From Promicromonospora sp. MEB111 (GTDB lineage: Bacteria; Actinomycetota; Actinomycetes; Actinomycetales; Cellulomonadaceae), in the NCBI RefSeq assembly GCF_030209445.1, contig NZ_JARVSD010000016.1, positions 62,001-126,000 of the forward strand: a DNA stretch of 64,000 nucleotides. Reading direction: 5' to 3'. The translations under genes were made by a program, and so were the position numbers. Positions 23,800 through 32,128 of the stretch are shown here, piece by piece (within the stretch, counting starts at the first letter, position 1; the number at the start of each line of letters is the position of its first letter). The notes below the pieces were generated by a model. The model had not been told where the DNA came from. It saw only the letters and a program-made list of their open reading frames with translations, and ran no database searches.

Positions 23800-24633
23800 A
23801 TGAGCAGTGACAGCGACGCGCCTCGGACCGAGGGCGGCGAGAAGACTGAGCGGATGGACCGCCTACGGGCTCTGCTGACCAAGCCCATCAAGATCCCGGA
23901 GTCGGCCTCGACCGGCACCGAGGACGCCGACTACGCCGCAGCCGTGGCAGCCGCCGCGACACCCCAGGGGGCCAGGACTCCGATGACATCCGAGGGAAAG
24001 ACGCCCAAGGGCGCCAAGGCTCCCGTCGAGACGCCGCCGGCGGTCAAGGCGGCCGCCGAGGCGCTGGACCGCCTGACCGAGGAGGAGAAGGAGGCCGTGG
24101 TCGAGGGCTCCGGACCGGGCAAGAGCCGGTCGCGGCGCACCTGGGCCGACGCCTACCTGGCCAAGCCGGACAAGCCCCTGACCCCGGAAGAGGTCCGCGC
24201 CGAGCTGACCGTCGCGCTCAAGGAGCAGGGTGCGGACCTGCGGGAGCTGGTCGCGAAGCGGGGCGACACGCAGGAGAAGGCGCTGAAGGAGGCCCTGGAG
24301 ACGGGTCTCGAACAGGGTCTCGAGGCGGCGCGGGAGAAGACCGTGACCGAGCTGGCCACCCGGTTCGACGGCCGGCTCGACGAGCAGGCGGCGTCGGCCG
24401 AGCAGGCCGCGGCCGAGGCCCGCGCGGAGGCGGAGCGGCTCCAGGGCAGGCTCGACGAGCTCACCACGACCGCCGGCACGCTACGCACCGATCTCGACTC
24501 GGCGCGCACCGCCGCCGACGCCGCGCGCGAGACCGCGGAGGCCGCCGCCCGGAAGGCGGCCACGGCGACGACGTTCGCCTGGGTCGGCATCGCGCTGGCG
24601 GTCGTGGCCGCCGTGGTCGGGGTCGTGGTGTAG
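23800..24633 (+). CDS. Tail-anchored coiled-coil membrane protein, 277 aa
   Basis: No family recognised. Residues 1-110 are charged and disordered with Lys/Pro-rich segments (GKTPKGAKAPVETPP); 110-135 include RRTWADAYLAKPDKPLTPEE; 140-255 form a long Ala/Glu-rich coiled coil with heptad periodicity (EQAAAEARAEAERLQGRLDE); the last 22 residues (FAWVGIALAVVAAVVGVVV) are one membrane helix ending at the terminus. It would lie in the cytoplasm and be anchored by its tail. The gene at 26386 encodes a protein with the same architecture. Leaderless start. Confidence 0.75.
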   Translation: MSSDSDAPRTEGGEKTERMDRLRALLTKPIKIPESASTGTEDADYAAAVAAAATPQGARTPMTSEGKTPKGAKAPVETPPAVKAAAEALDRLTEEEKEAVVEGSGPGKSRSRRTWADAYLAKPDKPLTPEEVRAELTVALKEQGADLRELVAKRGDTQEKALKEALETGLEQGLEAAREKTVTELATRFDGRLDEQAASAEQAAAEARAEAERLQGRLDELTTTAGTLRTDLDSARTAADAARETAEAAARKAATATTFAWVGIALAVVAAVVGVVV

Positions 24634-24650
24634 CGGGCGCGGCCGGCGGG

Positions 24651-24929
24651 CTAGCGCGGGTCGTCGAGGCGGGGGTCGTCGAGATCGGTGCCGGCGCGCA
24701 GCACGAAGCGCCGGTGCCGCCGTCCGCCCTGGCGCTGCTCGGCCTGATGGTGGCCGCCGTAGTACGTCGGGGCCTCGCGTACCGGTGCGTAGGTGACCCG
24801 AGGGCCGGTGAACAGCCCGTCCAGCAGGGCCGCGAACGCCACGTCGACCGGGGACGGCGCGGCGAGCGCGCCGTCCCCGTCAAGCACACCGGGCCCGTCG
24901 AGCGCCTGACCTTCCATAGGTTCGTACAT
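24651..24929 (-). CDS. Hypothetical protein, 92 aa
   Basis: Not recognised. A helical centre (PVDVAFAALLDGLFTGPRV) leads to a basic, His/Arg-rich middle (HHQAEQRQGGRRHRRFVLRA) and an acidic repeated end DLDDPRLDDPR. Strong leaderless promoter on the minus strand: TGGACT, a 17-base spacer and TATACT, seven bases before the ATG at 24929; a second in-frame ATG lies at 24917. Convergent with the coiled-coil gene, divergent from the hydrolase at 25012. Confidence 0.6.
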   Translation of the reverse strand: MYEPMEGQALDGPGVLDGDGALAAPSPVDVAFAALLDGLFTGPRVTYAPVREAPTYYGGHHQAEQRQGGRRHRRFVLRAGTDLDDPRLDDPR

Positions 24930-24951
24930 GTGTTCGAGTATATCCGCCGCC

Positions 24952-24965
24952 TGGACTGGAGTCCA
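24952..24965. promoter_or_regulatory. Operator-like dyad TGGACT-GG-AGTCCA in a divergent promoter
   Basis: Perfect 6-bp arms. The site covers the -35 element of the minus-strand gene starting at 24929 and lies 47 bases before the hydrolase start at 25012, so a bound protein could control both. Confidence 0.5.
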
Positions 24966-25011
24966 CCGAATGCGTTGGCCCGTGCCGCGCCGCCGCCGTT
25001 ACGGTCGGCGG

Positions 25012-25767
25012 ATGATCCTCAGCCACGACACCACGGGTTCCGGCCCTGCCGTCCTGCTCCTGCACGCCGGCGTCGCCGACTCCCGGATGTGGGATCCCCA
25101 GCGGGCCCCCCTGGCCCAGCACCACCGCGTCATCCGCTGCGACCTGCGCGGCTACGGCGACACCCCGCTGACCAGCGCGCGGTTCGACAACGCGGGCGAC
25201 GTCAAGGCGCTGCTCGACTCGCTGGGCGAACGGCCCGTGGCGATCGTCGCGGCGTCCGCGGGCGGCAAGGTCGCCCTCCAGGTGGCGTCCGAGTGGCCGG
25301 ACCTCGTGTCGCACCTCGTGCTCGTCAACTCCGCGTTCGCGCTGCCGCCCACGCGTTCGGTGCAGCGCTTCGCACGCCGCGAGGACGCCCTGCTGGAGGC
25401 AGGCGACGTCGACGGCGCCACCGAGCTCAACGTCGCCACCTGGCTCGGGCCGGACGCGGACGACGACGCCCGCGAGCTGGTGCGCACCATGCAGCGCCGG
25501 GCCTTCGAGGTCCAGCTCGCCGCCGGCGACGACATCAACCAGGAGGCCGGGCCCGCGATCGACCTGGCGGCGATCACCGCCCGCACCCTCGTCGTCTCCG
25601 GCGGTCAGGATCTGGACCACTTCCGGGCCATCGCGAACCACCTGGCCGGGCACATCCCCGGCGCCCGGCACACCCAGCTCGGCTGGGCGGGCCACCTGCC
25701 GAACCTGGAGCGGCCCGCCGAGACGACGGCGTTGATCACCGAGTTCCTGGACGACTCCCGCGGCTGA
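25012..25767 (+). CDS. Alpha/beta hydrolase
   Basis: 251 residues. LLLHAGVADSRMWDPQ supplies the oxyanion region, RCDLRGYGDTP the strand after it, VAASAGGKVAL the nucleophile elbow (A-S-A-G-G variant), VVSGGQDLDHF the acid and LGWAGHLPNLERP the histidine. A typical small esterase/lipase-type cytosolic protein; substrate unknown. Leaderless start: TACGGT at 25000-25005. The 3' end overlaps the convergent DUF1990 gene by 32 bases. Confidence 0.85.
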   Translation: MILSHDTTGSGPAVLLLHAGVADSRMWDPQRAPLAQHHRVIRCDLRGYGDTPLTSARFDNAGDVKALLDSLGERPVAIVAASAGGKVALQVASEWPDLVSHLVLVNSAFALPPTRSVQRFARREDALLEAGDVDGATELNVATWLGPDADDDARELVRTMQRRAFEVQLAAGDDINQEAGPAIDLAAITARTLVVSGGQDLDHFRAIANHLAGHIPGARHTQLGWAGHLPNLERPAETTALITEFLDDSRG

Positions 25768-26290
25768 GCTCCCGGGCCGCGCTCAGGTAGCCGCGCGTCA
25801 CGCGGTCCTGCACCCGGCGGGCCGCCGGCGGCACGATCCGGCTGCCCCAGAAGTCGTGCCGGGCCACGGCGTGGATCTCGAAGGCGAGACCCGCGCCGTC
25901 GCGCAGCACGCGGAAGGACTCCACCCCCGTCTCCGGGTGGTGTGGCAGCGTCGCGTAGGTGAACCCGGCCTCGTCGGGTTCGCGGACGACGTCGACCACC
26001 CGGCACGGGGCGGTGAACCACAGCGGCCCGACGTGCACGGCCTGCACCACGGTCACGCCGAGGGCGGCCGGGCCGGTCGGGGCGATCGTCAGCCCGGCGC
26101 CGCGGTGCACGGCCCAGCCGAACAGCGCGTCGGCCGTGTCCGCCAGGGACGCCCCCGGGTCCAGCGCCACCCGCTCGCGCAGCACCCGGCTGCGCGGCGG
26201 CGGGGCCGCCAGCCAGCCGACGTCGGCCACCGGCTCGGCCGTGACGGAACGCTCCAGGACGCGGGCGAGGTCGGGCCGGGTCAGCTGCAC
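25736..26290 (-). CDS. DUF1990 family protein
   Basis: 184 residues, the usual length. The pattern GASLADTADALFGWAVHRGA, PLWFTAPCRVVDVV, FTYATLPHHPETGVESF and VARHDFWGSRIVPPAARRVQ is characteristic of DUF1990 proteins, which have a SRPBCC-like fold and no established function. The start is the GTG at 26290, preceded by TACGGT at the leaderless distance; the frame is open further upstream without homology. It overlaps the hydrolase gene tail to tail. Confidence 0.8.
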   Translation of the reverse strand: MQLTRPDLARVLERSVTAEPVADVGWLAAPPPRSRVLRERVALDPGASLADTADALFGWAVHRGAGLTIAPTGPAALGVTVVQAVHVGPLWFTAPCRVVDVVREPDEAGFTYATLPHHPETGVESFRVLRDGAGLAFEIHAVARHDFWGSRIVPPAARRVQDRVTRGYLSAARELSRGSRPGTR

Positions 26291-26385
26291 CCCAGCACCG
26301 TACCCGCAGGTGGAGCCGGATCTCACCCGGCCACCCGCCATCCGGACACAGGTCACAGACCGGCCTCCGTGTATCTTCCTCACCC

Positions 26386-27003
26386 ATGGCGAGCGACCAC
26401 GACCCCAGCGCCCTCGACGCCCCGATCCCGGCCGGCGGTGTGCCCCGCCACGCCTCCGCGAAGGAGCGCCGCGGTCTGAAGCCCTTCCTGTCCGACCTCA
26501 AGGCCGAGGTGCAGAACCAGCTCTCCCGCGCCGAGATCCCGGGCCGGGTGCCGCAGGCCGCCCAGGCCACGGCCGTGGATCTCACGGCGCGACAGGCCGC
26601 GGCCGCGCCGGCCGCACGCGAGGCGGCGACAACATCGGGCACCGCCTACGAGCCCTCTCCGCAGCAGCCCGACAACGCGACGGCGCTCGCCTCCGCCGCG
26701 CTGGCGACGGCCGACCACGCGGGTGCCGAGGCGGCCGCGGCCCGCGACGAGGCCGCCGACGCACGGGCCGACGCGGCGGCGGCGCGTTCCGAGGCGGCGG
26801 CCGCGCAGGCCACGGCGGCCCGGGCCGACGCGCAGCTCGCGGCGCTTCGCGCGGAGATCGAGGCCGCCCACCGGGAGTTCGAGTCGCTGCGGACCCAGCT
26901 CGACGACGCCGGGGCGCGCACCCGGCGGCAGGTGCTCGTCGCCTGGGCCGGCGCGGGCGTGGCGGCGGTGCTCGCCGTGGTCGCGCTGGTGCTCGGGCTC
27001 TGA
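26386..27003 (+). CDS. Tail-anchored coiled-coil membrane protein, 205 aa
   Basis: Same layout as the protein at 23800: a variable N-terminus (KERRGLKPFLSDLKAEVQNQ is an amphipathic basic stretch), an Ala-rich coiled coil (residues 100-175, with repeated AAARDEAADARADAAAARSE), and a final helix VAWAGAGVAAVLAVVALVLG at the C-terminus. Sequence identity to the first is low outside composition, so shared descent is uncertain. Leaderless: TATCTT eight bases before the ATG. Function unknown; a scaffold or membrane-proximal adaptor is a guess. Confidence 0.72.
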   Translation: MASDHDPSALDAPIPAGGVPRHASAKERRGLKPFLSDLKAEVQNQLSRAEIPGRVPQAAQATAVDLTARQAAAAPAAREAATTSGTAYEPSPQQPDNATALASAALATADHAGAEAAAARDEAADARADAAAARSEAAAAQATAARADAQLAALRAEIEAAHREFESLRTQLDDAGARTRRQVLVAWAGAGVAAVLAVVALVLGL

Positions 27004-27100
27004 CGACGGCGGGTGCTGACCCCCAGTGTTCTGACACAGCCCCGCCACGGCTCGGCGGCCCGGACCGATGAGCTGGCAACCGCCCGGTCGTCACAACCTC

Positions 27101-28009
27101 ATGACAGAGACCCTTGTCGACGTACCGGGCGCATCGCTGTGCGCCGAGACCTTCGGCGACCCTGCCGACCCGACCATCCTCCTGATCGGCGGCATCGGGG
27201 GCCCCATGGACTGGTGGCACGAGGACTTCTGCCAGGCCCTGGCCGACGGCGGCCCGCCGGGCAGCACGACCGAGAGCCAGCCCAGCAGCACGACCGACGG
27301 CCCGACAGGCCGATACGTCATCCGCTACGACCACCGCGACACCGGACGTTCCCGGACCGACCCGCCCGGGGCGCCGTCGTACACCGGGGACGACCTGGCG
27401 CTGGATCCGGTGCGGCTGCTCGACGCGCTCGGGATCGGCCGCGCGCACCTGGCCGGGGTGTCGATGGGCGGCGGCATCGCGCAGCAGACGGCGATCGAGC
27501 ACCCGCACCGGGTCGCGTCGCTCACGCTGATGTCGACGAGCCCGGTCGTCCGCGACCCCGGCGGGCCGGACCTGCCCGGCCCCACGCCGGAGGCGGCCGC
27601 CCAGTTCCACTCCCCGCCGCCGGACCCCGACTGGAGCGACCCGGACGACGTCGTCCGCTCGATCGTCGCGGCGGAGCGGGCGTTCGCCGGGCCGGGTTAC
27701 GACGAGACGGACACGCTGGCCACCGCGCGCCGCATCGTGCGCCGGTCGATCGACCCGGCGGCCGCGGCCAACCACTTCCTGGTCGGGAGCAGCCCCGTGC
27801 ACGGCACGCTCGCCGACGTCTCCGTGCCCACCCTGGTGCTGCACGGCGACGCCGACCCGCTGTTCCCGCCCGAGCACGGCGCGGCGCTGGCCGCCGCGAT
27901 CGACGGCGCGCGGCTCGTGCTGCTGCCCGGCGTGGGGCACCAGTACCCGCCGCGGGCCGCCTGGGCCGTGGTCGTGCCGGAGATGCTCGCGATCAGCGCT
28001 CCGGCCTGA
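27101..28009 (+). CDS. Alpha/beta hydrolase
   Basis: 302 residues. LIGGIGGPMDWWHEDF oxyanion region, YDHRDTGRS, the elbow GVSMGGGIAQQ, LHGDADPLFPPEH (acid) and PGVGHQYPP (His) fit the family, closest to proteins annotated as aclacinomycin methylesterase-like or non-haem haloperoxidase-type hydrolases. An unusual Ser/Thr/Pro-rich insertion (residues about 47-66, GPPGSTTESQPSSTTDGP) lies between early strands. ATG 27101 fits homology; ATG 27068 is an alternative; neither has a ribosome site. It overlaps the convergent P450 gene by 17 bases. Confidence 0.82.
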   Translation: MTETLVDVPGASLCAETFGDPADPTILLIGGIGGPMDWWHEDFCQALADGGPPGSTTESQPSSTTDGPTGRYVIRYDHRDTGRSRTDPPGAPSYTGDDLALDPVRLLDALGIGRAHLAGVSMGGGIAQQTAIEHPHRVASLTLMSTSPVVRDPGGPDLPGPTPEAAAQFHSPPPDPDWSDPDDVVRSIVAAERAFAGPGYDETDTLATARRIVRRSIDPAAAANHFLVGSSPVHGTLADVSVPTLVLHGDADPLFPPEHGAALAAAIDGARLVLLPGVGHQYPPRAAWAVVVPEMLAISAPA

Positions 28010-29267
28010 CCGGCCTAGCCGGCCTGGGCACCTCGAACCGCACCGGCAGCTCCCGCGGCGCGGACGAGAAGAGCGTCCCGGCCGAGCGCAGCGCCTCCGG
28101 CGGCACGGTCAGCGCGACCCCGCCGAGGCGGCGCAGCGCGGCCTCGACCGTGATCTGGGCGATCAGCGTCGCGGGGCGGCGCGCCGGGCACGCGTGCGGG
28201 CCGGCGCCCCACGTGAGGTAGGAGAGGTTGCCCGACTCGAGCCAGATGTCGTCGCCGGTCCCCCGGGACTCGGCGCTCGCGCCCAGGATGCCGGGCACCA
28301 CGGCGTCACCGGCCGCGATCGCGCGGTCGCCGAGCGTCGTGTCGGCCAGGGCGAAGCGCGGCGCCGCGTTCGGGGCCGGCGGCGTGGAGCCGAGCACGGC
28401 CTCCAGCGTGTCCGGCGCGGAGAGCCGGCCGCCCGAGCGCCCGTCGAACCGCGGGTCGGTGAGCCGCAGGCGCAGCGCCTGCGTGATCCACCCGACCTCG
28501 AACTCGCTGCCCAGGATGAGCGTGGCGGACACCGCGCTCTGTGCGTCCAGGTCGGTGGGCGCGCTCGGGTGCCGCAGGATCGCCGAGGTCAGGTCGTCCG
28601 ACGGCGCCGCGCGGCGGTCGGCGATCAGGTCGGAGATCAGCGCGCGCTGCGCGTTGAGCGACTCGACACCGGCCGCCCCCTTGGCCTGGAAGACCTTGCG
28701 CGCGTGCCCGAGCATCGCGCGGGCCTGCTCCGGGTCGAGGCCGAACATCGTGGACATGACCAGCAGCGGGACGGCGCGCGCGTAGTCGGCCACGAGGTCG
28801 GCCTCGCCCGCGGCCAGCACGCGGTCCAGCGCGAGGCCGCACCAGTACTCGACGGTCGCCGCGAGGCGGTGCTCGTCCACGCTCTCGAACGCGTCGTCGA
28901 CCAGCCGGCGCAGATGCCGGTGCCGCGCGCCGTCCACGTAGTAGATGCCGTCCCGCGGGGCCAGGATCCCGCCGACGCCGCTGCCCGGGCCGACGGTGCC
29001 GTCCGCGAACAGGCCCCAGTTGCGCGCGTCGCGCGAGTACAGGCCCTCGTTGCGCAGCACCGTGACCAGCTCCCGGTGCCCCAGCACGAGCCAGGCCGGC
29101 ACGCCCGGCTCCAGGAGCACGGGGGCCACGTTCCCCCAGCGGGCACGCAGCGCCTCGTACACCGCGGCAGGGTCGGGGCCGCTCGTGGTCTCGCTGAGCG
29201 GCGTGAGGTCGGCCAGGCCGGCCAGGTCGGTCAGGCGCTCCGACTGGGTGGACGTCGTGACTGTCAT
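27993..29267 (-). CDS. Cytochrome P450, divergent (no ExxR)
   Basis: 424 residues. The heme region WGAGPHACPARRPATLIAQ has the axial cysteine (Cys360), and the B/C region DGARHRHLRRLVDDAF carries the conserved HxxxR-like heme propionate contact. Two hallmarks are altered: the I-helix reads LILGSEFEVGW instead of AGxxT, so the proton-relay Thr is absent, and the K-helix reads LEAVLGSTPP where ExxR and the RxxP stretch belong, so the Arg is missing. Some Streptomyces P450s (CYP157) also lack ExxR. It may be catalytically unusual or non-catalytic. No ferredoxin gene adjoins; the flavoprotein at 29384 is divergent. ATG start with a close GGGGAG. Confidence 0.82.
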   Translation of the reverse strand: MTVTTSTQSERLTDLAGLADLTPLSETTSGPDPAAVYEALRARWGNVAPVLLEPGVPAWLVLGHRELVTVLRNEGLYSRDARNWGLFADGTVGPGSGVGGILAPRDGIYYVDGARHRHLRRLVDDAFESVDEHRLAATVEYWCGLALDRVLAAGEADLVADYARAVPLLVMSTMFGLDPEQARAMLGHARKVFQAKGAAGVESLNAQRALISDLIADRRAAPSDDLTSAILRHPSAPTDLDAQSAVSATLILGSEFEVGWITQALRLRLTDPRFDGRSGGRLSAPDTLEAVLGSTPPAPNAAPRFALADTTLGDRAIAAGDAVVPGILGASAESRGTGDDIWLESGNLSYLTWGAGPHACPARRPATLIAQITVEAALRRLGGVALTVPPEALRSAGTLFSSAPRELPVRFEVPRPARPVRPER

Positions 29268-29383
29268 GGCTCCCCAGGTTCTGTGCGCGACAGAGGCGCG
29301 CGCCACGTCTTTTAGCCGGAATGTACCTCATGTCCGATGCGCGGTAATACATCGGCCCTGGTCGCAACCGTTATCCTCGGGCC

Positions 29384-30826
29384 ATGCAGCGGACCATCGC
29401 CGTCGTCGGCGGCGGGGCCGCCGGCGTCATCCTCTCGGCCCACCTCGTGCGTGCGGCCGCGTCGCACGGACCGGACCGGCAGGTCCGGGTCCTCCTGGTC
29501 GACCCCGCGGAGACACCCGGCCGCGGCCTCCCCTACCGGACCACCGACCCCCGGCACACCCTCAACGCCGTGGTCGCGCGGCTCAGCGCCTACGACGACG
29601 ATCCGGAGCACCTGCTGCGCTGGTGCGCCTCCGCCGGCGTCGCCGCCGAGCCAGGCACATTCCTGCAGCGCGCCGACTTCGGCCGCTACCTCACCGAGCT
29701 GCTCGGGTCGGTGCCCGTGCCCGACGGGTCCGCGGTCGAGCACGTGCGGGGCACGGTCGTGGACGTCGTGGACGGTCCCGAGCCGGGCGTCACGCTCACC
29801 CTCGCCGACGGCGGCACCCTGCGCGCCGACGCCGCCGTCCTCGCCCTCGGCACCCCGCCGCCGGTGCGGCTGCCCGAGTACGAGCCGTGGGGCGAGCGGT
29901 ACGTCGCGGACCCCTGGTCGCCGGACCTCGACGACCAGGCCGCGGGCGCGCGCCGGGTACTGGTGGTGGGCACGGGCCTGACCACGCTCGACGTCGTCGC
30001 GCACCTGCACCCGCTGCTGCCGGGCGCGACGTTCACCGCCGTCTCCCGGGGCGGTGCCCTGCCCGCGGCGCACGCCGCCGACCCGCTGCCGCCGGCCGTG
30101 GAGGTCGACCTTGCGGGCGAGCCCGGCGCCACGCCCAGCGCCACGTACGGCAGCAGGCCTGGCGGCAGGCCGGGCGACGAACTCGGCAGCACGCTCACGG
30201 GCACCCTCACGCCGACCGGCACGCTCGACGCGGCCCTCGACACGGTGCGGCGGCACGTGGCCGCGGAGCGCGCGGCCGGCCGCGACTGGCGCGCGGTGAT
30301 CGACGCCGTCCGCCCGCAGGTCAACCCCGTCTGGTCCCGGCTGACGGCCGACGAGCAGGCGGCGTTCCAGCGCGAGCACGCGCGCTCGTGGGAGAACGTG
30401 CGGCACCGCATGTCGCACGCGATGCGCACCCACGTGGACGAGCTGCTCGCCGACGGCGTGCTCACCGTCTCCACGGTCGAGGCGGTGCTGGGCGGGCCGG
30501 GCTCGGGCGGGGCCGGCCCGGACACGTCCGCGTTCGACCTCGTGGTCGGCGCCACGGGGCTCCCGGCCCTGACCTCGCCCGGCTGGAACCCCCTGGTGGA
30601 CGGGCTGGTCGCGCGCGGCGTGATGCGCCCCCACCGGCTCGGCACGGGCCTCGACCTGACGCCGGACGCCGCGCTGGTCGACGCCGCCGGCGTCGGCCAC
30701 CCGCGGCTGCGCGCCATGGGCCTGGCCCGCCGCGGGCTGGAGTGGGAGTGCACGTCGGTGCCGGACCTGCGCCGGCAGGCCGCCCGTCTGGCGCACGACC
30801 TGCTGGCGGACGACCTGCTGGGCTAG
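29384..30826 (+). CDS. FAD/NAD(P)-binding oxidoreductase
   Basis: 480 residues. AVVGGGAAGVILSAHLVRAA is the N-terminal FAD-binding motif, followed by GRGLPYRTTDPRHTLNAVVA and, near residue 190, the second nucleotide-binding motif VLVVGTGLTTLDVVAHL. The pattern corresponds to the FAD-NAD(P)-binding family PF13454 (HpnW/YdhS-like). The reaction is unknown. Leaderless start: TATCCT seven bases upstream of the ATG. Divergent from the odd P450; an electron-transfer partnership is possible but not shown. Confidence 0.82.
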   Translation: MQRTIAVVGGGAAGVILSAHLVRAAASHGPDRQVRVLLVDPAETPGRGLPYRTTDPRHTLNAVVARLSAYDDDPEHLLRWCASAGVAAEPGTFLQRADFGRYLTELLGSVPVPDGSAVEHVRGTVVDVVDGPEPGVTLTLADGGTLRADAAVLALGTPPPVRLPEYEPWGERYVADPWSPDLDDQAAGARRVLVVGTGLTTLDVVAHLHPLLPGATFTAVSRGGALPAAHAADPLPPAVEVDLAGEPGATPSATYGSRPGGRPGDELGSTLTGTLTPTGTLDAALDTVRRHVAAERAAGRDWRAVIDAVRPQVNPVWSRLTADEQAAFQREHARSWENVRHRMSHAMRTHVDELLADGVLTVSTVEAVLGGPGSGGAGPDTSAFDLVVGATGLPALTSPGWNPLVDGLVARGVMRPHRLGTGLDLTPDAALVDAAGVGHPRLRAMGLARRGLEWECTSVPDLRRQAARLAHDLLADDLLG

Positions 30827-30849
30827 CACTGGTCATCGAACTGCCATGT

Positions 30850-30874
30850 CACGGTTGCCCTACGGCAACACGTG
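30850..30874. terminator. Hairpin after the FAD oxidoreductase gene
   Basis: CACGGTTGCC pairs with GGCAAC-CGTG across CTAC with one bulged A; 10 base pairs. No T-run follows, as is usual in this sequence. Confidence 0.5.
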
Positions 30875-30931
30875 GGGTGAAGTCTTCCCTCGAACACCCA
30901 CCTGTCACACCGACCGGGACGAGGGACACAG

Positions 30932-31948
30932 ATGCCTGGACCTGCACGAACACTCACACTGGCCGCCGGCGCGACGGCGGCCGTGGTCGCCCTGGGGATC
31001 GCGGCGGCGGGCTCCGCCGCCGCGGGACCGACGGCCGCGAGCACTGCCGAGGTGTCAGCCGCGAGCAACGCCGACCTGGCTCAGCGCTGGGCGCCGATCC
31101 ACTACCAGGACGTCGACCAGACCGGGACCAACGCCCTGGGCGGCCGATCGGACTACCTCGCGGCGTACGACTTCGACGGCGACCTGAACGCGCGCAACAA
31201 CTGGGAGAACACGGGCAGCTACCCGCTGGCGGCCACCGCCTACTACTCGGTCATGGAGACGTCGACCCACTGGTTCGTCACCTACATGTTCTTCCACCCG
31301 CGGGACTGGTCGGACTCGATCTTCGACACGGAGCACGAGAACGACGCCGAGGGCGTGATGGTCGCCGTGCAGAAGGACGGCTCGACCTACGGCACGCTGC
31401 GCGGCGCCGTCACCGTGGCGCACACCGACTTCTACTCGTACACCCCGCAGGGCAGCACCTGGGGCGCGGGCGCCGAGACGATCGACGGCACGCTGCAGCT
31501 CGCGACCAGCCCGCACGACGGCCTGGCCCACCCGGTCACGGCCCAGGAGGCCAAGGGCCACGGCCTCAAGGCGCGCCCCGGGTACGACATCAAGGGCGAC
31601 GGCGTCATCTACTACCCGGCCGGCCGCGCCGAGGTGCCCGAGCACCCGGACGACCGGGACGTGTCCTACCGCCTCGTGGACATCCACGCAGCCGGCGGCC
31701 TGTGGGCGCAGCGGAACAACACCCAGCTCTTCGCGAGCGCGGGCACCTTCGCGGGCGACGCGTCGGGCAGCTGCGGCGACGGCGGCATCTCCTGCACCCA
31801 GAACTCCGCGAACGCCCCGTGGGGCTGGGACGACGGCAACGACGTCCCGGGCCGCGGCGCCCTGGCGACGGACCCGGCGGGCCTGTCGGCGAACTACTTC
31901 CGCATCCCGGAACCACTGAACCGCACATACGCCACGAACCCCTTCTGA
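30932..31948 (+). CDS. Secreted Vps62/NPP1-like protein
   Basis: 338 residues. Signal peptide: PARTLTLAAGATAAVVALG then AAAG near residue 30. The mature part has RWAPIHYQDVDQTGTNA, DYLAAYDFDGD and FDTEHENDAEGVMVAVQ, the last in the position of the GHRHDWE-like motif of necrosis-inducing (NPP1) and Vps62-type beta-sandwich proteins, although only partly conserved. Two cysteines near the end (GSCGDGGISC) probably form a disulfide. Extracellular; role unknown. GAGGG ribosome site. Convergent with the GH3 gene across two strong inverted repeats. Confidence 0.68.
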   Translation: MPGPARTLTLAAGATAAVVALGIAAAGSAAAGPTAASTAEVSAASNADLAQRWAPIHYQDVDQTGTNALGGRSDYLAAYDFDGDLNARNNWENTGSYPLAATAYYSVMETSTHWFVTYMFFHPRDWSDSIFDTEHENDAEGVMVAVQKDGSTYGTLRGAVTVAHTDFYSYTPQGSTWGAGAETIDGTLQLATSPHDGLAHPVTAQEAKGHGLKARPGYDIKGDGVIYYPAGRAEVPEHPDDRDVSYRLVDIHAAGGLWAQRNNTQLFASAGTFAGDASGSCGDGGISCTQNSANAPWGWDDGNDVPGRGALATDPAGLSANYFRIPEPLNRTYATNPF

Positions 31949-31968
31949 CCCGAACCCGCCCCCCTGGC

Positions 31969-32029
31969 GTTGACCACAGCAGTTCCTGCCGGGAGATCGC
32001 CTCTCGTGGCAGGAACTGCTGTGGTCAAC
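31969..32029. repeat. Long inverted repeat, 22-bp perfect arms
   Basis: Arms 31969-31990 and 32008-32029 are perfect complements, beginning GTTGACCACAGCAG; the 17-base loop holds a smaller GAGA-TCGCC-TCTC dyad. Located between convergent genes, it can serve as a bidirectional terminator. Its size and nested form resemble the elements at 42872 and 59525. Confidence 0.85.
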
Positions 32030-32064
32030 ACCGGGGGCGGACGGCGGCGCACTCAGGTTCAAGT

Positions 32065-32102
32065 CGAGGTTGAAGGTTCGCGCTGTCTCAACCTCGGGTT
32101 GA
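32065..32102. terminator. Second hairpin with competing dyads
   Basis: CGAGGTTGA (32065-32073) pairs with TCAACCTCG (32088-32096); TCAACC also pairs with GGTTGA (32097-32102), giving two exclusive structures. It precedes the end of the GH3 gene on the minus strand. Confidence 0.6.
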
Positions 32103-32128
32103 GGGTGAGGTCACCGGCAGACGGCGGG

